64,000 nucleotides of DNA from Christiangramia fulva (GTDB taxonomy: Bacteria > Bacteroidota > Bacteroidia > Flavobacteriales > Flavobacteriaceae): NCBI RefSeq assembly GCF_003024155.1, contig NZ_CP028136.1, positions 62,001 to 126,000 of the forward strand, read 5' to 3'. The translations under genes were made by a program, and so were the position numbers. This document shows, piece after piece, positions 18,133-23,255 of the stretch. Position 1 is the stretch's first letter. The number at the start of each line of letters is the position of its first letter. Under the pieces are notes generated by a model. That model saw nothing but the letters and a program-made list of their open reading frames with translations. It was not told where the DNA came from and ran no database searches.

Positions 18133-18972
18133 CTAGAGTTTTTTAAAAGGACAAACTTTTAAAAGGGATTTCTTTAGTTCCTGAATTTTTTCTTCCTCCG
18201 GTTGAAAAGCATCTACAAACAGCTTTTCTGTTTCGCATACTATTGACAAAATATCCCGATTGGTTTGTACAAATCCATCGAAGCCTATCGATGCATAATA
18301 GTCAGTATACTTGATCCCATTACCAAAAACCTTATCTGAAAATTGTACACATACAGCTGGAATTCCATAGGCATGAGCTACAATAACACCGTGAAGGGAA
18401 GACGAAATGATCTTTTCACATTCAAGTATTTCCACAGTAGTCTTTTCAATATTATCGGTCATCATATCGATGATGCTCACACCATCCTGATCTTTCCAAT
18501 GATTTTTTATCTCTTTAAAATCATTGTAATGCGGAATGATACCAAGCTTAAATCTTTTATTTATCTGTGGTTTAAAATAATCGGATAGTAATAAAGCCGG
18601 GTCGCCATAGACTTCCGGACAATGACAACCTTTTCCCAGGAGATATTTTCTTGTTTCCGGTCCTCGCACAGCCCGGAAATCAGCCACGGCTATCTCCTGT
18701 TCATGATCGATGATTCCGCTGCCCCAGACTATGCTATTTTTATTTGCATGATGAATGATACTTCCCGCAGCCAGATAGTTCTTTTTTGAAGAACTATACC
18801 AGGGCATTTTTTTAGGCTGTACCCAATTCACCTTTTTCCCAGATATTTTTTCCACAAGGTACTTGGAAAGCAGGTCTCCGTAGTTCTCTTTCTGCTTTCC
18901 CATAAGCCTGGGCTCGCTCCACCAGAATAATTGAATTATTTCCTTTTCTTTTTTACCGAACAAAATTCTCAA
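18133..18972 (-). CDS. Polysaccharide pyruvyl transferase family protein
   Basis: A 279-residue paralogue of the gene at 14467-15318, in the PS_pyruv_trans family. Landmarks: IQLFWWSEPRLMG and NYGDLLSKYLV near the N-terminus, AAGSIIHHANKNSIVWGSGI, FRAVRGPETRKYLL, VYGDPALLLSDY, LGIIPHYNDF and SSSLHGVIVAHAYGIPAVC. It should ketalate a sugar with pyruvate. Two such enzymes in one cluster suggest two pyruvylated positions or an ancestral duplication. It is the most upstream gene of the first minus-strand block; its promoter must lie in 18973-19030, where TATATTTA partly matches a -7 box. Confidence 0.88.
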   Translation of the reverse strand: MRILFGKKEKEIIQLFWWSEPRLMGKQKENYGDLLSKYLVEKISGKKVNWVQPKKMPWYSSSKKNYLAAGSIIHHANKNSIVWGSGIIDHEQEIAVADFRAVRGPETRKYLLGKGCHCPEVYGDPALLLSDYFKPQINKRFKLGIIPHYNDFKEIKNHWKDQDGVSIIDMMTDNIEKTTVEILECEKIISSSLHGVIVAHAYGIPAVCVQFSDKVFGNGIKYTDYYASIGFDGFVQTNRDILSIVCETEKLFVDAFQPEEEKIQELKKSLLKVCPFKKL

Positions 18973-19032
18973 GTTTATGCCGTGTTAAATATATTAATCC
19001 TATTTAACTTCATTAATAATAAAAAATAAAAA

Positions 19033-19052
19033 AGGCTCCCGTTAAGGAGCCT
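19033..19052 (-). terminator. Intrinsic terminator of the 19074-19823 gene
   Basis: AGGCTCC (19033-19039) and GGAGCCT (19046-19052) pair perfectly around a 6-nt loop. Read on the minus strand the hairpin is followed by a T-rich run (TTTTTTATTTTTT), the classic layout. It lies 21 bp after the stop codon of the gene it ends and isolates the polysaccharide cluster from it. Confidence 0.85.
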
Positions 19053-19073
19053 CGAAATAAATAATAAACAATT

Positions 19074-19823
19074 TTATGCCACCGAAAGCGAACACAGCGA
19101 ATTGAAGGCGCCATTCCTTAATGCATATTGATTATTATTGACCATTTGATAGAATTCTACCAGTAGCAGAATAAAGGTATTACCTGTTCCCGTTGGCACA
19201 GAGCTCGGAGTAAGCAAAACATCGGTTGGAGTCATATCCAATTCCAGGTTCTCCACCGGGCTCAGACTTCCCGAAAATTTCCCGGTTGAAAAATCTACCC
19301 CGATAAAGGCCGATCTTAAACTTACATGCGTGCTCCCTTCTGGTACCGACAGGTTGATCTTCGGAATAAATCCCGGAATGCTTACTTCTCCGTTTAGCGT
19401 ATCCACCGAATACTGCGCCAGTAAAACCGACTCCAAAGGTGCCTTGTCATTAAAGTTGAAATTTTCCAGCAGCAAACGGCCCGGTACCGTGGTTAATCCC
19501 TGCTGCACGGTTCGCTGCCCGCGCAGGTGCACACTGTCCAGTTTTTGAACTTTGCTCATTCGCTGGGTAAGTCTGCTCGTGACCCGATTGTCTTTGGCCT
19601 GTTGCAGCAGTTCGTTTAAAGCGAGCCTCAGCATTTTGCCGGCGCTGGCACTTTCCGCAAATTCGCTCAGGTTTTCTCGCGTTCTCACAAAAGCCGGATC
19701 ATGCATGATGCGTTTCTTGGAGACTCCGCTCTTGGTTTTCACCAAATACCCGTCCTGTCCCTTGTAAAAGGTCAGGTCCTGAAGGGTTCCTTCGATCTTT
19801 AAGATCCCATTGTTCTTTGCCAT
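19074..19823 (-). CDS. Conserved hypothetical protein
   Basis: A 249-residue protein I recognise only as a recurrent Bacteroidota hypothetical, with the N-terminal pattern NNGILKIEGTLQDLTFYK then VKTKSGVSKKRI and ENLSEFAESASAGKML. No signal peptide, membrane segment or catalytic motif is visible. The first ~110 residues are basic and helical (LLQQAKDNRVTSRLTQRM) and the rest is beta-rich, so it might bind nucleic acid or be a structural/virion-like protein. It is a monocistronic unit: a strong terminator follows it and a 380-bp non-coding region with direct repeats precedes it. It sits at the junction between the glycan cluster and the IS/repeat zone. Base composition is less AT-rich than the adjoining cluster. 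Confidence 0.75.
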   Translation of the reverse strand: MAKNNGILKIEGTLQDLTFYKGQDGYLVKTKSGVSKKRIMHDPAFVRTRENLSEFAESASAGKMLRLALNELLQQAKDNRVTSRLTQRMSKVQKLDSVHLRGQRTVQQGLTTVPGRLLLENFNFNDKAPLESVLLAQYSVDTLNGEVSIPGFIPKINLSVPEGSTHVSLRSAFIGVDFSTGKFSGSLSPVENLELDMTPTDVLLTPSSVPTGTGNTFILLLVEFYQMVNNNQYALRNGAFNSLCSLSVA

Positions 19824-19940
19824 AATTTTATGGTTTTTAAAAGTTTATAATGAGCGAATCTAAATCACTTTAACTTACTGTAAAACAACACAATATCATT
19901 TTGGCCGAAAAAGCACTCTTTGGCTGATTTAACTTATTTC

Positions 19941-20000
19941 TGCACATTCTAAACCTTTTGATCCCTTTTTGCACATTTTGCTACAAACTGCACATTTTGC
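19941..20000 (-). repeat. Three direct repeats of TGCACATT upstream of the 19074-19823 gene
   Basis: TGCACATT occurs at 19941-19948, 19970-19977 and 19989-19996; the last two extend to TGCACATTTTG. Spacings are 29 and 19 bp. They lie about 120-180 bp upstream of the start codon at 19823, a position compatible with binding sites for a regulator. No cognate regulator gene is next to them. Confidence 0.5.
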
Positions 20001-20049
20001 CCGGCCATTTTCTTCATTCAGCCCAACAAAATCAAAGGCTCCCATACCC

Positions 20050-20092
20050 CTTCCCTATGGCTTCCCTATGGTTTGCCTATGGCTTACTTATG
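20050..20092. repeat. 11-bp tandem repeat, four units
   Basis: CTTCCCTATGG occurs twice exactly (20050-20060, 20061-20071), followed by TTTGCCTATGG (20072-20082) and CTTACTTATG (20083-20092). It lies in the non-coding stretch 19824-20202, in which no gene was found. Confidence 0.8.
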
Positions 20093-20174
20093 TTTCCTGT
20101 ATAATTCACCCATTTCTATGTACTGTAGATGGTACCCTGTAAACCATATACCGGAAGCAGAACAAACAAACTAA

Positions 20175-20202
20175 AACTCTTAACTATTAACTCAGATGAA
20201 CT
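20175..20202. repeat. Heptad array remnant interrupted by the IS3 element
   Basis: Four 7-bp units: AACTCTT, AACTATT, AACTCAG, ATGAACT. The same series continues elsewhere as AGCCTAA (for example 27052-27072). Here it is cut off at position 20202 by the left end of the IS element and related units resume after the right end. Confidence 0.7.
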
Positions 20203-20232
20203 TCCCTGATTAGTGTTGACCGATTTTAGGTA

Positions 20233-21075
20233 TTAATTTTCATTATCAAAAATAGTAATTATTGGCCGTTCTTCTGGTTGAAGGCTTGACCAATAACTAA
20301 AAAATTCTTCAGGGTATCTTTTTTCTAAATGATCGTGTGGTCTTTTGTTATTATAATTATTTACTGCCTTTTTAACCTGGTTTCTAAGTTGGCTAAAGGA
20401 CTGTGGCCTCCAGTGATCCAGATATTCTTCTTTTATTGTTCTGTTGATCCTTTCAGCATAAGCATTGTCCTGGGCACTTAAAGCCATACTAATTGTTGTA
20501 GAACTTGATTTTAAAAGATCTGTATAGCACTTATAAATATATTGACTTCCTCTGTCAGAGTGATGGATCTTTGGTGCTTTGTTGTGGCGTAAAGCCATTT
20601 GCAAAGCCTTGACATTTGCTGTTCCTCTCATATGATCAGAGACTTCATAACCAACAATCTTCTTCGTATAAACATCTATAATAAAAACTGCGTAATAGAA
20701 TTTATCTCCTACGCGGTAATAAGTGATGTCGCTCTGCCATACCTGCGAAGGTGCATTGATCTCTATCCCCTTTATTTTATTTGGATAGTAGACCTTACCG
20801 GCAATGGTAGTGCGTCTGTAATTCTTCTTCCTTTTAAGACGATACCCTAATTGCATAAAAGTCTCTACAAAGCGATCTCTTCCAATAAAATCAGGTTTTA
20901 GAGTATAGTACATTTTCTCCACCCCACAACCAGGATGGTCTCTACGAATATCGTCCGCTTCAGACATCAATTCCATTAATCGATGATCAAACAAAGTTTG
21001 TCTCCGTGCATATTGATGTACCGCCTGCTTACTGATTCCGACACTTTCGTAGAGCTGGTTCATAGAAAAACTCAC
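20233..21075 (-). CDS. IS3-family transposase OrfB (DDE domain)
   Basis: A 280-residue retroviral-integrase-type DDE transposase subunit. After an HTH_21-like start (DIRRDHPGCGVEKMYYTL) the catalytic residues appear in WQSDITYY (first D), HHSDRGSQY (second D) and DNAYAERINRTIKEEY (E). WQSDITYYRVGDKFYYAV and the ENGPHDHLEK-like tail NNKRPHDHLEKRYPEEFF are typical. The first in-frame codons are GTG at 21075 and ATG at 21063. It starts in the -1 frame relative to orfA, and orfA ends in an A-rich stretch (AAGAAAAAGTGA), so an OrfAB fusion by programmed frameshift is plausible. It appears intact. Confidence 0.93.
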   Translation of the reverse strand: MSFSMNQLYESVGISKQAVHQYARRQTLFDHRLMELMSEADDIRRDHPGCGVEKMYYTLKPDFIGRDRFVETFMQLGYRLKRKKNYRRTTIAGKVYYPNKIKGIEINAPSQVWQSDITYYRVGDKFYYAVFIIDVYTKKIVGYEVSDHMRGTANVKALQMALRHNKAPKIHHSDRGSQYIYKCYTDLLKSSSTTISMALSAQDNAYAERINRTIKEEYLDHWRPQSFSQLRNQVKKAVNNYNNKRPHDHLEKRYPEEFFSYWSSLQPEERPIITIFDNEN

Positions 21076-21470
21076 TTTTTCTTTGTTTTCCCTGAACCAG
21101 TTGACTGTGGGGTGCTGTAGTTTTTTTTAATGTCGATATCCAGCTCGGTCTTAGCTAATTCGATCATCTTTTCAAAATAATCAACCTGGATCTGTTTACG
21201 GCCCAAAGCCGCTTCAAGTTCTTTGATCCGAGCTTCCATTTCTTTCATTTTTTTACTGCTACTGTTTTCCATTTCTACAACTCTAACTCCTTTCTCGTTA
21301 AAGGTAGAAAATTTATAAATCCACCTATAAATTAACGTGGAATGAACTCCATGAAGTCGTGATAATTGATAGACGCTAAACTTTCCAATTTCAAAATCCG
21401 CTACAATCTGTTTTTTAAACTCATCAGAATAACGGCGATGCTTTCGCAGTAATCGTACGTTGGGTTTCAT
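21072..21470 (-). CDS. IS3-family transposase OrfA (HTH_Tnp_1)
   Basis: A 132-residue DNA-binding protein of the IS3 OrfA type. The helix-turn-helix region reads RYSDEFKKQIVADFEIGKFS followed by VYQLSRLHGVHSTLIYRWI (residues ~12-51), and a leucine-rich coiled coil follows (KKMKEMEARIKELEAALGRK, about 73-92). It recognises the IS ends and pairs with OrfB. Its TGA stop at 21072-21074 overlaps the candidate GTG start of orfB, placing orfB in the -1 frame. Confidence 0.92.
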   Translation of the reverse strand: MKPNVRLLRKHRRYSDEFKKQIVADFEIGKFSVYQLSRLHGVHSTLIYRWIYKFSTFNEKGVRVVEMENSSSKKMKEMEARIKELEAALGRKQIQVDYFEKMIELAKTELDIDIKKNYSTPQSTGSGKTKKK

Positions 21471-21547
21471 ATAAGTTGATTTTAGTGGTCAACCTATATC
21501 AGGGACGTACAAGAATAGGCATAAAGCCTAAAGCTTATAGCTAAAAA

Positions 21548-21643
21548 CCATTTCCAAATTTCCAAATTGACAAATCTTCAAATTGATTAATTTACCCATT
21601 GGTACATTTTCTCATTTTCTAATTCTCCAACTATCCAAAATGA
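21548..21643. repeat. Octad array 1 (12 units of 8 bp)
   Basis: Degenerate units in strict 8-bp register: CCATTTCC, AAATTTCC, AAATTGAC, AAATCTTC, AAATTGAT, TAATTTAC, CCATTGGT, ACATTTTC, TCATTTTC, TAATTCTC, CAACTATC, CAAAATGA. The order of unit types is the same in the other octad arrays. It leads directly into a hairpin element at 21642. Confidence 0.85.
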
Positions 21644-21685
21644 GATTGCTTCTCCTCCGCCTCTGGCGGAAGCTCGCAAAGACGG
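21642..21685. repeat. REP-like hairpin element, copy 1
   Basis: Starts GAGATTGCTTC; inner stem TCCGCC (21656-21661) and GGCGGA (21665-21670) around TCT; ends in a degraded GCAAAGACGG arm. It follows octad array 1 without a gap. Compare the copies at 22103, 23059, 26942 and 27200, whose stems differ in sequence but still pair. Confidence 0.75.
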
Positions 21686-21734
21686 AATAAAGAATAAGTT
21701 CTGAACCGGAAACAACCGACAACACGCATCCAAA

Positions 21735-21776
21735 AACTCATAACTCTGAACTCAGAACTAGCCTAAAGCCTACTAA
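21735..21776. repeat. Heptad array (6 units)
   Basis: AACTCAT, AACTCTG, AACTCAG, AACTAGC, CTAAAGC, CTACTAA in 7-bp register, ending 4 bp before the 128-bp inverted-repeat element. Confidence 0.8.
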
Positions 21777-21780
21777 CACA

Positions 21781-21908
21781 GTCATTTCGAAACGTAGCGC
21801 AGCAAAGTGAGAAATCTCAACCTTTGCATAATAATTTTTAAAAGAATTCCCTGCAAAAAATCATGAGATTTCTCGTCGTCCCGAGGCCTCGGGACTCGCT
21901 CGAAATGA
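21781..21908. repeat. Inverted-repeat element (about 128 bp), copy 1
   Basis: Begins GTCATTTCGA and ends TCGAAATGA, with inner arms GAGAAATCTCA (about 21809-21819) and TGAGATTTCTC (about 21864-21874). The whole could fold into a long interrupted hairpin or cruciform. A related copy is at 26616-26742 and a right-end fragment lies near 22844-22856. No coding potential is convincing inside it; a MITE-like or REP-like nature is inferred. Confidence 0.7.
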
Positions 21909-21913
21909 ACCTG

Positions 21914-21976
21914 AATGAAGTACGATTTACGAAGTGGGAAGTACGAATTTTTGAATCTTGAATCTTGAATTGATTA
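21914..21976. repeat. Heptad array (9 units, TACGANN/TCTTGAA type)
   Basis: AATGAAG, TACGATT, TACGAAG, TGGGAAG, TACGAAT, TTTTGAA, TCTTGAA, TCTTGAA, TTGATTA in 7-bp register. The same block follows the inverted-repeat fragment near 22860 and copy 2 at 26742. Confidence 0.75.
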
Positions 21977-21984
21977 AGCCAAAG

Positions 21985-22104
21985 CCATTCCCAAATTTCC
22001 AAATTGACAAATTTTCAAATTGATTAATTTACACATTGGTACATTTTCACATTTTCTAATTTTCTCATTATCTAATTCTCCAATTATCCAACTATCCAAC
22101 AGGA
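21985..22104. repeat. Octad array 2 (15 units)
   Basis: Fifteen 8-bp units from CCATTCCC, AAATTTCC, AAATTGAC through ACATTGGT, ACATTTTC, ACATTTTC, TAATTTTC, TCATTATC to CAACTATC, CAACAGGA. It has three more units than array 1, so unit number varies between copies. Confidence 0.85.
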
Positions 22105-22142
22105 GATTGCTTCTGCGCCTACAGCGCATTGCGATGACGGAA
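22103..22142. repeat. REP-like hairpin element, copy 2
   Basis: GAGATTGC (22103-22110), inner stem TGCGC (22114-22118) and GCGCA (22124-22128) with a 5-nt loop, then GCGATGACGG. The outer arm ATTGC pairs with GCGAT through one G-T pair. Confidence 0.75.
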
Positions 22143-22194
22143 TGATGACGGAAAAAATATAGATATGGGTTCCTGAACATCCCCTAACATGGAA

Positions 22195-22250
22195 AACTCC
22201 GAACTCTGAACTCTTAACTCTGAACTAGCCTAAAGCTTATAGCTAAAAAC
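22195..22250. repeat. Heptad array (8 units)
   Basis: AACTCCG, AACTCTG, AACTCTT, AACTCTG, AACTAGC, CTAAAGC, TTATAGC, TAAAAAC. The final C is shared with the first base of the following octad array. Confidence 0.8.
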
Positions 22251-22297
22251 CATTCCCAAATTTCCAAATTGACAAATCTTCAAATTGATTAATTGTT
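22250..22297. repeat. Octad array 3, truncated (6 units)
   Basis: CCATTCCC, AAATTTCC, AAATTGAC, AAATCTTC, AAATTGAT, TAATTGTT, then ordinary sequence leading to the small gene at 22404. It lacks the later TCATTNTC units and the hairpin. Confidence 0.75.
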
Positions 22298-22403
22298 AAT
22301 TGAAAAGAATACCGGAAAAATCCCCTTCCATAATATTTTGTAATTCAATATATTAGCAGTATTAATCGGAAAGTCCCTATACTTATCCACAAACTAACCG
22401 CCT

Positions 22404-22592
22404 ATGAAAAGGATCTGTATTTATCCGGCAGATATAAGTTTAATTACGGGAAGAAGTGAAACCTATTCCCGCAGGCTGCTTCGTAAGATCAGAGGTGATC
22501 TGAATAAAAAACCCCGACAGCTGGTATCCCTGCAGGAATTCTGCGAGCACACCGGACTTTCTATTTCTGAAGTAGACCATTTATTTAAATAA
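22404..22592 (+). CDS. Small helical protein, possible DNA-binding, unknown function
   Basis: A 62-residue protein, the only convincing gene in the left repeat field. It starts KRICIYPADISLITGRSETY and continues with SRRLLRKIRGDL, a basic helix, then LVSLQEFCEHTGLSISEVDHL, which looks like a helix-turn-helix or excisionase-type fold. Similar small proteins occur in flavobacteria near mobile regions as far as I recall, but I cannot assign a function. Unlike the repeats around it, this stretch has normal codon use and no 7- or 8-bp periodicity, so it is a true non-repeat island. ATG at 22404 is the first start. Confidence 0.65.
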   Translation: MKRICIYPADISLITGRSETYSRRLLRKIRGDLNKKPRQLVSLQEFCEHTGLSISEVDHLFK

Positions 22593-22932
22593 AGAAATCT
22601 CTAAAATAATAGTATCTGATCAAATTTACACACCATGAAGTTAGGTACGCTGTGTAAAGGAAGAAATCCTGACTCCTGTTTCGTGGTAAAAACCACAACA
22701 CCTTCCCAAAACTCAGAACTCTGACCTATACTAAAGCTTATCGCAATGGCAGACTAAAGAAAAGGTTTAGTACCGGAAAAAACCGAGAAAACGCAACCAA
22801 AAACTCATAACTCTGAACTCTTAACTCAGAACTAGCCTAAAGACTCGCTCGAAATGAACCTGAATGAAGTACGATTTGCGAAGTGGGAAGTACGATTTTT
22901 GAATCTTGAATCTTGAATTGATTAAACCAAAG
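22593..22932. repeat. Mixed heptad blocks with a fragment of the inverted-repeat element
   Basis: No gene seen. Heptads at 22710-22744 (AACTCAG, AACTCTG, ACCTATA, CTAAAGC, TTATCGC) and 22802-22843 (AACTCAT, AACTCTG, AACTCTT, AACTCAG, AACTAGC, CTAAAGA) are followed directly by CTCGCTCGAAATGAAC, the right end of the 128-bp element. The TACGANN/TCTTGAA heptads then follow to about 22925. Confidence 0.65.
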
Positions 22933-23060
22933 CCATTCCCAAATTTCCAAATTAACAAATTTTCAAATTGATTAATTTACACATTAGTACATTTTCACAT
23001 TGACAAATTTTCTCATTTTCTCATTATCTAATTCTCCTATAATCCAACTATCCAAAATGA
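22933..23060. repeat. Octad array 4 (16 units)
   Basis: The longest octad array: CCATTCCC, AAATTTCC, AAATTAAC, AAATTTTC, AAATTGAT, TAATTTAC, ACATTAGT, ACATTTTC, ACATTGAC, AAATTTTC, TCATTTTC, TCATTATC, TAATTCTC, CTATAATC, CAACTATC, CAAAATGA. Confidence 0.85.
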
Positions 23061-23097
23061 GATTGCTTCTGCGCCTCCGGCGCATCGCAATGACGGA
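23059..23097. repeat. REP-like hairpin element, copy 3
   Basis: GAGATTGC (23059-23066), perfect inner stem TGCGCC (23070-23075) / GGCGCA (23079-23084) with a TCC loop, and outer arms ATTGC (23062-23066) / GCAAT (23087-23091). Confidence 0.8.
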
Positions 23098-23141
23098 ATG
23101 ATGAAAAGATTTGGGTTCCTGAAACATCTGATATCATCCAA

Positions 23142-23255
23142 AACTCCTAACTCTGAACTCTTAACTCAGAAATAGCCTAAGGCCGACAACAAGCCACCAA
23201 ACTCATAACTCTGAACTCTTAACTCCGAACTACCAACTACCACCTCCGAACTACT
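23142..23255. repeat. Heptad arrays ending in the wzc stop codon
   Basis: First block 23142-23183 (AACTCCT, AACTCTG, AACTCTT, AACTCAG, AAATAGC, CTAAGGC). Second block 23200-23255: AACTCAT, AACTCTG, AACTCTT, AACTCCG, AACTACC, AACTACC, ACCTCCG, AACTACT. The last unit contains the wzc stop codon (TAG on the minus strand, 23251-23253). Confidence 0.8.

Larger units (their letters stand above)
20203..21505 (-). mobile_element. IS3-family insertion sequence, about 1.3 kb
   Basis: Two transposase frames are enclosed by imperfect terminal inverted repeats: TCCCTGATTAGTGTTGACC at 20203-20221 and, on the opposite strand, TCCCTGATATAGGTTGACC ending at 21505. Matching positions include TCCCTGAT and GTTGACC. 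The frames lie on the minus strand, orfA at the right end. The element interrupts a heptad repeat array. A clear 3-4 bp target duplication was not identified at these ends, so the exact boundaries may shift by a few bases. Confidence 0.85.

Noticed and set aside
21974..22180. 68-residue minus-strand open frame
   Set aside because: Composed of octad units and the hairpin copy 2; no protein-like composition.
22383..22391. Perfect TTATCCACA DnaA-box sequence
   Set aside because: A single copy, and the same 9-mer also occurs within coding DNA at about 16744; about the number expected by chance in 64 kb. No cluster and not near dnaA.
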